DNA of 64,000 bases from Streptomyces syringium (lineage in GTDB: Bacteria; Actinomycetota; Actinomycetes; Streptomycetales; Streptomycetaceae). Every line of letters starts with the position of its first letter. The first letter of the stretch is position 1. The stretch is taken from NCBI RefSeq assembly GCF_017876625.1, contig NZ_JAGIOH010000001.1:3286001-3350000 (forward strand), in the 5' to 3' direction. Below the pieces are notes generated by a model. That model worked only from the letters and a program-made list of their open reading frames with translations, had not been told where the DNA came from and did not search any database. The position numbers and the translations under genes are program-made. Below are positions 26,342 to 34,698 of the stretch, piece by piece.

Positions 26342-26821
26342 CTACCTCCATTCCAGCCGGAAGAGCCGGATCTCCCGCTCCACACGCGCCTGATAACGCG
26401 CGTACGGAGGCCAGAACTTCACCACCGCCGCCCACGCGGCCTCCCGCTCCGCCCCGCGCAACAGCCGCGCCCGTACGGCGATGTCCCGCCGCCGCCAGCT
26501 GATCTCCGCGTCCGGGTGCGCCAGAAGATTCGCCGTCCAGTCGGGATGGCCGGGACGGCCGAAGTTGCTGCCGATCAGGATCCAGCTGCCGGGGCCGTCA
26601 CCCTCGGGCATGCAGGCGAGCGGCGTCCGCCGGGGCAGCCCGCTCTTCGCACCCCTGGCCGTCAGCAGGAGGCTCGGCAGCATCTGGGCACTGAGCAGCA
26701 CCTTTCCGCCGGTCAGCCGGTGCAGGGTCCGGTCGAGCGCCGGCACGAAGTGCGGCGCGACCCGGGCGAACCCGCGGCTCGAGGACAACTTCTGCACGAG
26801 GCGTTCCACCGCGGACGTCAC
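26342..26821 (-). CDS. Nitroreductase/deazaflavin (F420) DDN-family oxidoreductase
   Basis: 159 residues of the DUF385/DDN split-barrel family. Motifs are LLTARGAKSGLPRRTPL, the F420-phosphate-binding GSNFGRPGHPDWTANLLAHPDAEI pattern, and a C-terminal PPYARYQARVEREI. Members reduce substrates with F420H2. The GTG at 26821 overlaps the stop of the upstream acyl-CoA dehydrogenase by 4 bases (GTGA), so it belongs to that operon and is controlled with it. F420 dependence agrees with fbiC in the same region. Confidence 0.88.
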   Translation of the reverse strand: MTSAVERLVQKLSSSRGFARVAPHFVPALDRTLHRLTGGKVLLSAQMLPSLLLTARGAKSGLPRRTPLACMPEGDGPGSWILIGSNFGRPGHPDWTANLLAHPDAEISWRRRDIAVRARLLRGAEREAAWAAVVKFWPPYARYQARVEREIRLFRLEWR

Positions 26822-28131
26822 AGGGCCACCGCTTCCCGGCCCGCACCCGTGCCGAACAGCCCCGCCGTCCGCGCCGCGCTCTCCCGCAGCCGGTGCACGG
26901 GCCCGAAGAGCAGCTCGTCCGACGCGGCCCGCTTGAAGTACAGCTGCACATCGTGTTCCCACGTCACACCGATACCTCCATGCAGTTGGACGGCTTCTCC
27001 CGCCACGACCCGTGCGGTTTCCAGCGCTTGGGCCAGCGCGAGCCCGGCGGCGACCCGGGCGCTGCTGTGCCCCGGTGGCGAAACGGCCGCGGCCGGAGCC
27101 TGGGGCAGCCCCTCGCCCTGTCCCGGACGGGGCTCGGCCTCCTGTTCGCGGCCCACGGCCCATGCGGCGTAGTACGCCGCCGAGCGTGCCGCCTGCACCG
27201 CCACGTAGAGGTCCGCAAGCCGGTGCTTGACCGCTTGGAACGACCCGATCGGCCTGCCGAACTGTTCCCTCACGCGCGCGTACTCCACCGTCCGCTCCAG
27301 CGCCCGTTCCGCCGCTCCCACCGCTTCGGCCGCCAGCACGGCCGCCACGCGCCCGCCCACGGCGGCCAGGGCGCCGCACACGTCGTCGGCGAGGGCGGGG
27401 GCGGAGTCCGGGTCCGCGCCCAGCAACTCGGCCTCCGTGTCCCGCAACTCGATCCGGGCCTGCGTCCGGGTCTCGTCCAAGGAGGTCTGCCGGGTACGGA
27501 CCACACCGCGCGCGTCCCGCGGCCGCACGGCGAACAGCAGGGTGCGGCTGCGCGCGTACCCGCCGGCGTGCGCCGCGACGAGCAGCAGGCCGGCCCGGTG
27601 ACCGTCCAGGACCTGCCGGGCCTCGCCGTACAGCCGCCAGCTCCGGCCACCGTCCACCGGCCGCGCCTGCACACCGCCCGCCCGGCCGCCACCGGACCAT
27701 GCGCCGTCGTTCGGCCCGGTGAGCCCGAGGGCCGCCGGCAGCGTGCAGCCCGGAACCGCGAGCGCGGCCGTCAGCTCCCCGGCCGCGAGCCGCGGCAGCA
27801 GCTCCGCGCGCTGCCGGGACGTGCCCAGTGCCGCCACCAGGGGCGCCACGAGACCCGCCGTCGACAGCAGTGGCGAGGGCAGCAGCGCCCGGCCGGTCTC
27901 CTCGCTGACCAGCGCCAGGTCGGTCGGTCCGCACCCCACGCCCCCGTACCGTCGCTCCACCGCCAGCCCGGGCAGCCCCAGCTGCTCCGCGAGGCAGCGC
28001 CACAGGCTCTCGTCGTAGCCGGTCCCGGTGCGGACCGCGGCCTTGACGTCGTCCGGGCCACAGCGTTTGAGCAGCAGTTCACGCAGAGTGCGCCTGATCT
28101 GGTGCTGCTCCTCGCTCAGCGAGGCGTCCAT
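26818..28131 (-). CDS. Acyl-CoA dehydrogenase (FadE-like, small-subunit type)
   Basis: 437 residues, ACAD fold with FAD. The C-terminal helical motifs are REQFGRPIGSFQAVKHRLAD and LHGGIGVTWEHDVQLYFKRA. The N-terminal half is atypical and the beta domain is weakly conserved. It resembles the FadE28-like partner of alpha2-beta2 ACADs known from cholesterol degradation; the partner could be 41137. ATG 28131 is preceded within 21 bases by the palindrome at 28152. First gene of an operon with the DDN protein. Confidence 0.87.
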   Translation of the reverse strand: MDASLSEEQHQIRRTLRELLLKRCGPDDVKAAVRTGTGYDESLWRCLAEQLGLPGLAVERRYGGVGCGPTDLALVSEETGRALLPSPLLSTAGLVAPLVAALGTSRQRAELLPRLAAGELTAALAVPGCTLPAALGLTGPNDGAWSGGGRAGGVQARPVDGGRSWRLYGEARQVLDGHRAGLLLVAAHAGGYARSRTLLFAVRPRDARGVVRTRQTSLDETRTQARIELRDTEAELLGADPDSAPALADDVCGALAAVGGRVAAVLAAEAVGAAERALERTVEYARVREQFGRPIGSFQAVKHRLADLYVAVQAARSAAYYAAWAVGREQEAEPRPGQGEGLPQAPAAAVSPPGHSSARVAAGLALAQALETARVVAGEAVQLHGGIGVTWEHDVQLYFKRAASDELLFGPVHRLRESAARTAGLFGTGAGREAVAL

Positions 28132-28151
28132 CGGCGAGCTCCTCCCCTGAC

Positions 28152-28166
28152 TGACGGGGCGTCATG
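28152..28166. promoter_or_regulatory. CTGACG palindrome, site 4
   Basis: ctgacggggcgtcat, one mismatch at the last base; 20 bases before the acyl-CoA dehydrogenase start at 28131. Paired with site 5 in the same divergent gap. Confidence 0.75.
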
Positions 28167-28200
28167 TTAGGCAGCCCGACCGCACTTTCCCAGCCCCTTG

Positions 28201-28215
28201 CTGATGTACCGTCAG
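28201..28215. promoter_or_regulatory. CTGACG palindrome, site 5
   Basis: ctgatgtaccgtcag, one mismatch; it ends only four bases before the ATG at 28220, so binding would cover the start region. Confidence 0.75.
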
Positions 28216-28219
28216 ATTC

Positions 28220-29392
28220 ATGAGTCCCGGAACCCGCAAGGTCGCCGTCGTCGGCGTCGCACTCTCGGACTGCGGCCGCGTCGACACGGCCACGCCCTAC
28301 GCCCTGCACGCCCAGGCCGCCCGCCGCGCCCTGGCCGACTCGGGCCTCGACAAGGGAGTGATCGACGGCCTCGCCTCGGCCGGGCTCGGCACGCTCGCCC
28401 CCCTGGAGGTCGGCGAGTATCTGGGGCTGCGGCCCACCTGGGTGGACTCGACCGGCGTCGGCGGTTCGACCTGGGAGGTCATGGCCGCCCACGCAGCCGA
28501 CGCAATCGCCGCGGGCCACGCGAACGCGGTGCTGCTGGTCTACGGCTCCACCGCTCGCGCGGACCTCAAGGCGGGCCGCCGCCGGGCGAACCTCTCCTTC
28601 GGCACGCGGGGCCCCGCGCAGTTCGAGGTGCCGTACGGACACACCCTCGTCGCCAAGTACGCGATGGCGGCCCGCCGCCATATGCACCAATACGGCACCA
28701 CGCTCGAACAGTTTGCCGACGTCGCCGTTCAAACCCGCGCCAACGCCGCCCACAATCCCCTTGCCATGTACCGCGACCCGATCACGGTCGACGACGTCCT
28801 CGGCGGACCGGTGATCGCCGACCCCTTCACCACGCTCCACTGCTGCATACGGTCGGACGGCGGCTGCGCGGTCCTGCTGGCGGCGGAGGAGTACGTGGCG
28901 GACACGGCGAAGCCTCCGGTGTGGGTGCTGGGCGCCGGTACGGCGGTCTCCCATACGACGATGTCCGAGTGGGCCGACTTCACCGTGTCCCCGGCGGCCG
29001 TCTCGGGACGGCTGGCCTTCGAACGGGCAGGGGTCACCCCCCGGGACATCGAGGTGGCTGAGCTGTACGACGCCTTCACCTATATGACGCTGGTGACGCT
29101 GGAGGACCTCGGTTTCTGCGCGAAGGGCGAGGGCGGTGCCTTCGTGGCGGGAGGACGGTTGCTGATCGGCGGCGAACTGCCGGTCAACACCGACGGTGGC
29201 GGCCTTTCCGCCTGCCACCCCGGCATGCGCGGCCTGTTTCTGCTGGTCGAGGCCGTACGGCAGCTGCGCGGGGAGGCGGAGGCCGACCGCCAGGTACGCA
29301 AGGACGACGGCCGGCTCCCCCGGCTCGCCGTCGCCTCGGGGACGGGCGGCTGGTTCTGCTCGTCGGGCACCGTGGTCCTGGGCCGGGACTGA
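28220..29392 (+). CDS. Thiolase-fold lipid-transfer (Ltp2-like) protein
   Basis: 390 residues. It starts MSPGTRKVAVVGVALSDCG, with DSTGVGGSTWE at the position where true thiolases carry their Cys; no Cys is present. This matches the Ltp2-type aldolase branch rather than a thiolase. The C-terminus is the usual GEGGAFVAGGRLLIGGELPVN plus CHPGMRG. A DUF35 gene (30193) lies nearby on the other strand under its own site, a likely partner. Site 5 almost touches the ATG, so transcription may be leaderless or strongly blocked. Confidence 0.85.
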   Translation: MSPGTRKVAVVGVALSDCGRVDTATPYALHAQAARRALADSGLDKGVIDGLASAGLGTLAPLEVGEYLGLRPTWVDSTGVGGSTWEVMAAHAADAIAAGHANAVLLVYGSTARADLKAGRRRANLSFGTRGPAQFEVPYGHTLVAKYAMAARRHMHQYGTTLEQFADVAVQTRANAAHNPLAMYRDPITVDDVLGGPVIADPFTTLHCCIRSDGGCAVLLAAEEYVADTAKPPVWVLGAGTAVSHTTMSEWADFTVSPAAVSGRLAFERAGVTPRDIEVAELYDAFTYMTLVTLEDLGFCAKGEGGAFVAGGRLLIGGELPVNTDGGGLSACHPGMRGLFLLVEAVRQLRGEAEADRQVRKDDGRLPRLAVASGTGGWFCSSGTVVLGRD

Positions 29393-29499
29393 CCCCGAGG
29401 CCGGCCCTGCCTGCCCGCCCCGCCCGCCCGCCGGGACGCGTGTCCGCCGAGCCGCACAGGCGACGAGGCATGCGGGGCAACGGCGGGTTGGATGGCCTC

Positions 29500-30183
29500 A
29501 TGAGCAGCCATTCGGACGACAGCCGGCAGGAGTCCTTCCGGGAGCTCCTTCGCTCCCTGCGCGTATGGGACACCGAACTCCCGCATTTCGACCCGGGCTC
29601 CGCGCCCGCCGATCCCCTGCCCCTCTTCCAGCAGTGGCTGCGTGAGGCGGCCGAGGCGGGCGTACCCGAGCCGCACACCATGTCCCTCGCCACCGCGGAC
29701 GCGGACGGGCGGCCGTCCGTCCGGACCCTGATGCTGCACGACACGGACGCACGGGGCTGGCACTTCGCCACCCACCGGACGAGCCGCAAGGGGCGGGACC
29801 TGGCGGTACGCCCCCAGGCGGCGCTGGGCTTCTACTGGGCGGCGGTCGGCCGACAGGTCCGCGTGCGCGGCACCGTGACGGCGGCGAGCGCGGCGGAGAG
29901 CCGGGCCGACCTGGCCAAGCGGTCGACGGGCGCCCTGGCCGCCGCGCTGGTGGGACACCAGAGCGAGGCCCTGGCCTCCCTCTCGGACCTGGCACGGGCC
30001 TCGGAGGCGGCATGGGAGCGGGCACACCGGGAGCCCGACGCGCCTGCCGACACATGGACGCTGTACGTGCTGGAAGCCGACGAGGTCGAGCTCTTCCAGG
30101 GCGACGCGCAACGCCGGCACGTACGTCTCGACTACCACCGCACCGAGGACGGCTCCTGGGCCAGGGAACTCCTCTGGCCCTGA
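29500..30183 (+). CDS. Pyridoxine/pyridoxamine 5'-phosphate oxidase family (PNPO-like)
   Basis: 227 residues, FMN split-barrel. Motifs SLATADADGRPSVRTLMLHD, FATHRTSRKGRDLAVRPQAALGFYW, VRVRGTV and the C-terminal HVRLDYHR match pdxH-type enzymes. It may make pyridoxal phosphate, or it may be a paralogue with other flavin chemistry. ATG 29500 is chosen over an upstream GTG because the family begins near SSHSDDSRQ. No palindrome precedes it, so it may be a bystander in the locus. Confidence 0.82.
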   Translation: MSSHSDDSRQESFRELLRSLRVWDTELPHFDPGSAPADPLPLFQQWLREAAEAGVPEPHTMSLATADADGRPSVRTLMLHDTDARGWHFATHRTSRKGRDLAVRPQAALGFYWAAVGRQVRVRGTVTAASAAESRADLAKRSTGALAAALVGHQSEALASLSDLARASEAAWERAHREPDAPADTWTLYVLEADEVELFQGDAQRRHVRLDYHRTEDGSWARELLWP

Positions 30184-30192
30184 AGGCCCGCG

Positions 30193-30633
30193 TCAGTACG
30201 GGCGGAACACCGGGACGGACACGGCGGGCTCACCGTACGAGCGGAAGCGGGCCCGCAGGCGCATGCCGATCTCCAGCCTCGCCTCCGGGCAGTCGACGAC
30301 CTCCGTCATCATGCGCGGCCCTTCGGCGAGGTCCACCACAGCGGCGACGTAGGGAAGCCGTTCGCCGAAGGGCGGCAGGTCGTTCCGGTGGACGACGGAC
30401 CAGGTGTAGAGCGTGGCGCGGCCGCTCGCCTCCTCCCATTCGACGTCCTCGCTCCAGCAGTACGGGCAGAACTCGCGCGGAAAGTGGTGCGGACGGGCGC
30501 ACTCCACGGCGCGGCAGCGGCGTATCAGCAGCCGCCCTTCGGCAGCCGCCTCCCAGTAGGGAAGGGTGAAGGCGTCGGTCTCGGGCACATCGAAACGCGG
30601 TGCCGTGCCGGAGGGTTGAGGCGTCGAGCTCAA
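30193..30633 (-). CDS. DUF35 (Zn-ribbon/OB-fold) protein
   Basis: About 146 residues with a zinc ribbon (RRCRAVECARP, then FCPYC) and an OB-fold. Paralogue of 19623. The TTG at 30633 sits six bases after GGGAGGG, a strong ribosome site; a GTG at 30663 would add 10 residues but has no such site. It is divergent from the acyl-CoA ligase at 30743, with two palindromes between. Likely partner of the Ltp2-like protein at 28220, as inferred from ChsH2/Ltp2. Confidence 0.82.
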   Translation of the reverse strand: MSSTPQPSGTAPRFDVPETDAFTLPYWEAAAEGRLLIRRCRAVECARPHHFPREFCPYCWSEDVEWEEASGRATLYTWSVVHRNDLPPFGERLPYVAAVVDLAEGPRMMTEVVDCPEARLEIGMRLRARFRSYGEPAVSVPVFRPY

Positions 30634-30670
30634 AGGGGCGCCCTCCCTTATTGCTGCGGTCACACCATTC

Positions 30671-30685
30671 CTGACGGCCCATCAG
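30671..30685. promoter_or_regulatory. CTGACG palindrome, site 6
   Basis: ctgacggcccatcag, one mismatch; 24 bp centre to centre from site 7. Confidence 0.75.
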
Positions 30686-30694
30686 GTGAGTAGC

Positions 30695-30709
30695 CTGACT
30701 ATACGTCAG
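30695..30709. promoter_or_regulatory. CTGACG palindrome, site 7
   Basis: ctgactatacgtcag, one mismatch; 33 bases before the ATG at 30743. The AT-rich spacer may overlap the -10 of the rightward promoter. Confidence 0.75.
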
Positions 30710-30742
30710 CCTATCGGCCATGGACAGGAGTGGGCGAGAACG

Positions 30743-32968
30743 ATGCTTGGATCGACTCACGGCACCCTCACCACCACCTCCCGCACCGCCCGCGTCGTGG
30801 CCTGCGGTGAGCGTCCCCGCCCCGCCGTCCACGGCCTGGCCGACGCCGCCCAGGACGTGGACGTCAGTGGCCGGCCACTGCAGTCGGCCGTCCCCGACCT
30901 GGACCTGTTCTTCCGCCCCCGGACCGTGGCCGTCATCGGCGCCTCGGACGCCGAGGGGCGCCCGAACACCGGGATCACCCGGCAGCTCCTCGCCTGGTCC
31001 GAGCGCGTCGGCGCCCGCGTCCACCCCGTGCACCCCACCCGCAGAACCGTCTTCGGCCTCACCTGCCGTCCGTCCATCGGTGAGGTGCCCGAGCAGGTCG
31101 ATCTCGCCGTCCTGCTCGTCGGCGACCCCACGCCTCTCATCGGGGAACTCTCCGGCGCCAAGGTCAAATACGCCGTGGCCTTCGCCTCCGGCTTCGCCGA
31201 GACCGGAGCCGAGGGCGCCACCGCACAGGCCAGGCTCACCGCCGCCGTCCGGGCCTCGGGAATCCGGCTGCTCGGACCGAACACCAACCTCAACGCCTTC
31301 GAGCGCTTCCGCACCGACCTCGACGGCCCCGCCATCGCGCTGATCACCCAGTCAGGCCACCAGGGCCGCCCCGTCTTCGCCCTCCAGGAGCTCGGCATCC
31401 GGCTCTCGCACTGGGCCCCGACGGGCAACGAAGCGGATCTGGAGTGCGCCGACTTCATCTCCTACTTCGCCACCCGGCCCGAGGTCGGGGCCATCGCCGC
31501 GTATGTCGAAGGGATCAAGGACGGCCGAGCCTTTCTGCTCGCCGCCGACCGCGCGGCCCGCCACCGGGTGCCCGTCGTCGCCGTCAAGGTCGGCCGCACC
31601 GAGACCGGTGCCCGCACGGCCGCCTCCCACACCGGCAAGCTGACCGGGGCGGACGAAGTGGTGGACGCGGCCATGCGGCAGTTCGGCGTGATCCGCGTCG
31701 ACGGCCTGGACGAACTCCAGGACACCTCGGCCCTGCTCGCCCGTGCCCGCCCGCCCCGGGCCACCGGTGTCGCCGTCTATTCGATCTCCGGCGGCACGGG
31801 GGCCCACTTCGCCGACCTGGCCACGGCGGCCGGCCTGGAGCTCCCCGTCCTCTCCGCCGGGAAGCAGCGCGAGCTCCACGAGTGGATACCGGAGTACCTG
31901 AGCGTCGCGAACCCCATCGACAACGGCGGCCACCCCGTCGGGGACTGGCGCGGCCGTCGGATCATCGACGCCATCCTGGCCGACCCGTCCGTCGGCGTCC
32001 TCGTCTGCCCGATCACCGGCCCCTTCCCGCCCATGAGCGACCGGCTCGCACAGGATCTGGTGGCCGCGGCGGAGGAGACGGACAAGCTGGTGTGCGTGGT
32101 GTGGGGCTCGCCCGTGGGCACCGAGGACGCCTATCGCACCACCCTGCTCGGGTCCTCCCGCGTCGCCACTTTCCGCACCTTCTCCAATTGCGTCACCGCC
32201 GTCCGCGCCTATCTCGACCACCACCGCTTCGCCGCCGATTACCGCTCCCCGTTCGACGACGCCCCGCGGACCCTCTCCCCCTCGGCACGCAAGGCACAGG
32301 CGCTCATGCGCCCGGGCGAACAGCTCAGCGAGCACGCGGGGAAACAGCTGCTGCGCGCATACGGCATACGCGTCCCCCGCGAACAGCTGGTGACCAGCGC
32401 CGCAGCGGCCGTACGCGCTGCTGCCCAGGTCGGCTACCCCGTCGTGATGAAGGCCTCGGGGCCACAGCTCACCCACAAGACCGAACTGGGCCTCGTGAAG
32501 ATCGGGCTGACATCCGCCAGCCAAGTGCGTGACACCTATCGCGAGCTGACCGACATCGCCCGCTACGAAGGACTGCCCCTGGACGGCATCCTCGTCTGCC
32601 AGCTGGTCGGACGCGGTGTCGAGACCATCCTGGGCATCACACCGGACAGCCTGTTCGGCCCCACCGTGACGGTGGGCCTGGGGGGAGTGCTCGTGGAGGC
32701 CCTGCACGACACAGCCGTACGCGTCCCGCCCTTCGGCGAGGGCGACGCACGCGCGATGCTCGGCGAACTGCGCGGCCATGCCCTGCTCAGCGGCGTCCGA
32801 GGGGCTCCCCCGGCCGATGTCGACGCGCTCGTCGAGACCGTCCTGCGCGTGCAGCGCATGGCGCTGGAGCTGGGCGACACCCTCGCCGAGCTGGAGATCA
32901 ATCCGCTGCTGGTGCTGGAGCGCGGCCAGGGCGCCGTGGCCCTCGACGCGCTCGCCTTCTGCCGCTGA
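30743..32968 (+). CDS. NDP-forming acyl-CoA synthetase/acetate-CoA ligase family
   Basis: 741 residues. The N-terminal CoA-binding domain begins RPRTVAVIGASDAEG (about residue 57), followed by succinyl-CoA-ligase-like domains (YSISGGTGAHFADLA, PIDNGGHP). The C-terminal ATP-grasp part contains VMKASGPQLTHKTELGLVKIG and LEINPLLVLE. Such enzymes activate acids to CoA with ATP, giving ADP and phosphate. ATG 30743 is chosen for the AGGAG about 13 bases upstream and the family start. The two palindromes lie upstream. Co-transcribed with 33027. Confidence 0.85.
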   Translation: MLGSTHGTLTTTSRTARVVACGERPRPAVHGLADAAQDVDVSGRPLQSAVPDLDLFFRPRTVAVIGASDAEGRPNTGITRQLLAWSERVGARVHPVHPTRRTVFGLTCRPSIGEVPEQVDLAVLLVGDPTPLIGELSGAKVKYAVAFASGFAETGAEGATAQARLTAAVRASGIRLLGPNTNLNAFERFRTDLDGPAIALITQSGHQGRPVFALQELGIRLSHWAPTGNEADLECADFISYFATRPEVGAIAAYVEGIKDGRAFLLAADRAARHRVPVVAVKVGRTETGARTAASHTGKLTGADEVVDAAMRQFGVIRVDGLDELQDTSALLARARPPRATGVAVYSISGGTGAHFADLATAAGLELPVLSAGKQRELHEWIPEYLSVANPIDNGGHPVGDWRGRRIIDAILADPSVGVLVCPITGPFPPMSDRLAQDLVAAAEETDKLVCVVWGSPVGTEDAYRTTLLGSSRVATFRTFSNCVTAVRAYLDHHRFAADYRSPFDDAPRTLSPSARKAQALMRPGEQLSEHAGKQLLRAYGIRVPREQLVTSAAAAVRAAAQVGYPVVMKASGPQLTHKTELGLVKIGLTSASQVRDTYRELTDIARYEGLPLDGILVCQLVGRGVETILGITPDSLFGPTVTVGLGGVLVEALHDTAVRVPPFGEGDARAMLGELRGHALLSGVRGAPPADVDALVETVLRVQRMALELGDTLAELEINPLLVLERGQGAVALDALAFCR

Positions 32969-33026
32969 GCACCCGCCGTCCGCCGCCGAGCCGCGCGCGG
33001 GCGCCCGCAGGACAAGGAGTTCCCCC

Positions 33027-33956
33027 ATGACCGTCTCCCCCCATGAGACACCTGTCGATCCCCACGGCATCACCGAGCCCGCCGCCCCGGCCACGCTTCC
33101 CGAATCCGGAAAACCCGTCGCCGGGTCCACCGGATCCGCCGAAGGCACCGAACTCGCCGAATCCGCCTGCTCATTAGTACTCCACACCACTGACAACGGC
33201 GTCGCCTGGATCACCCTCAACCGGCCCGGCGTACTCAATGCGATCACCCCTGACCAGCGCGAACGTCTTATTTCGCTGCTCGATCAGGACTCCGCCGACC
33301 CCGGCGTCAGAGCCGTGGTCATCACCGCCACCGGCAAGGGATTCTGTGCGGGCGCCGATCTGCGCACCGCCTCCACCGCCCCCGCCGAGCGCGTGCCGGG
33401 CGACGTGGCCCGCACCATCCGGCGCGGGGCGCAGCGGCTGATCAGCGCGGTGCTGGACTGCGAGAAGCCGGTGATCGCCGCCGTGAACGGCACGGCCGCG
33501 GGCCTCGGCGCGCATCTCGCCCTCGCCTGCGATCTGGTGCTGGCGGCCGAGTCCGCGCGATTCATCGAGGTGTTCGTACGGCGTGGCCTGGTGCCCGACG
33601 GCGGCGGCGCGTATCTGCTGCCGCGGCTGGTGGGACCGCAGCGCGCCAAGGAGTTGCTGTTCTTCGGCGACGCCCTCACCGCCACCGAAGCGGAACGTCT
33701 GGGGCTGGTCAACCGGGTGGTGCCCGAAACGGAGCTCGCCACGACGGCCAGGTCCTGGGCCGCGCGGCTGGCGACCGGACCGACGCGCACGCTCGCGCTG
33801 GCGAAACAGCTGGTCAACGCCTCCCTTGATGGTGACCGCGCGGCCGCGTTCGCGGCCGAGGCCGCAGCTCAAGAGATCAATATGACGACGGCGGACGCGA
33901 TCGAGGGCGTGGCGAGTTTCGCGCAGCGCCGCAGCCCCGCGTTCCGGGGGCGGTAG
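33027..33956 (+). CDS. Enoyl-CoA hydratase/isomerase family protein
   Basis: 309 residues, crotonase fold: ITLNRPGVLNAITPDQ, TGKGFCAGADLRTA (oxyanion hole) and AAVNGTAAGLGAHLALACDLVLAAES. The EVFVRRGLVPDGGGAYLLPRLVG segment provides the Glu-like region. About 45 extra N-terminal residues are low in conservation. ATG 33027 has AAGGAG nine bases upstream. It follows the ligase by 58 bases and is probably in the same operon, under sites 6 and 7. Likely acts in beta-oxidation of the regulon's substrate. Confidence 0.87.
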   Translation: MTVSPHETPVDPHGITEPAAPATLPESGKPVAGSTGSAEGTELAESACSLVLHTTDNGVAWITLNRPGVLNAITPDQRERLISLLDQDSADPGVRAVVITATGKGFCAGADLRTASTAPAERVPGDVARTIRRGAQRLISAVLDCEKPVIAAVNGTAAGLGAHLALACDLVLAAESARFIEVFVRRGLVPDGGGAYLLPRLVGPQRAKELLFFGDALTATEAERLGLVNRVVPETELATTARSWAARLATGPTRTLALAKQLVNASLDGDRAAAFAAEAAAQEINMTTADAIEGVASFAQRRSPAFRGR

Positions 33957-34015
33957 GGCGGCAGACGGCAGGGCGGCCGGCCGGCGCACGCTCGGGCCGT
34001 CGCGAAGCTTCCTAC

Positions 34016-34030
34016 CTGATGATCCATCAG
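34016..34030. promoter_or_regulatory. CTGACG palindrome, site 8
   Basis: ctgatgatccatcag is a perfect palindrome of the CTGATG/CATCAG variant, 13 bases before the flavin reductase ATG at 34044. Confidence 0.75.
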
Positions 34031-34043
34031 TTTCAATGGGTCC

Positions 34044-34679
34044 ATGATGGGACACGCGGGGATGGCCGCCGCGGCCGTGCGCTATCTACGATCGACGGGG
34101 TCACCGACCTCCGCCGGACGGCCCGTCGATCCGCTGCCCCGGCCGGAGCTACGGGCCGTACGGGCGGACGAGCGTCTTCCGCCGACGCCGGACGAGTTCC
34201 GGAGCGTGCTCGGCCACTTCGCCAGCGGCGTCACGGTCATCACCGCGCCGGGCGCGGACGGAGAGCCGCCGGCCGGCTTCGCCTGCCAGTCCTTCTCGTC
34301 GCTGTCCCTCGACCCGCCGCTGGTGGCGTTCATGGTCGCCCGGACGTCCACGACCTGGCCCCGTATCGCCAGGGCCGGGGTCTTCTGCGTCAACGTCCTC
34401 GGGGCCGGGCAGGGTGCGCTCTGCCGGTCCTTCGCGATCAGCGGCTCGCGCACGGCCGACAAATTCGCGGGCGTGCCTCACGAACCATCGCCCGTGACCG
34501 GGTCACCTCGGCTCACGGACGTACCCGCGTGGATCGACTGCGTGATCCACGCCGTGCACACGGGCGGGGACCACCTCATCGTCGTCGGACGCGTCGAGGC
34601 ACTCGGGACGGACGAGGGGGCGGCGGCCGCGGGGCCGCTGCTGTTCCACCGGGGCGCTTTCGGCACGTTCAGCGCCTGA
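34044..34679 (+). CDS. Flavin reductase family protein
   Basis: 211 residues. The FMN-binding split barrel has FASGVTVITAPG, GFACQSFSSLSLDPPLVAFMV, and the C-terminal VGRVEALG. It uses NAD(P)H to reduce free FMN or FAD for two-component monooxygenases such as HsaB/HpaC systems. The palindrome at 34016 and the LLM gene with site 1 (8597) are in the same regulon, so they may be oxygenase partners. An alternative start within the N-terminal 40 residues cannot be excluded. Confidence 0.85.
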   Translation: MMGHAGMAAAAVRYLRSTGSPTSAGRPVDPLPRPELRAVRADERLPPTPDEFRSVLGHFASGVTVITAPGADGEPPAGFACQSFSSLSLDPPLVAFMVARTSTTWPRIARAGVFCVNVLGAGQGALCRSFAISGSRTADKFAGVPHEPSPVTGSPRLTDVPAWIDCVIHAVHTGGDHLIVVGRVEALGTDEGAAAAGPLLFHRGAFGTFSA

Positions 34680-34698
34680 AGCCCGCCGCACGCTCCGC

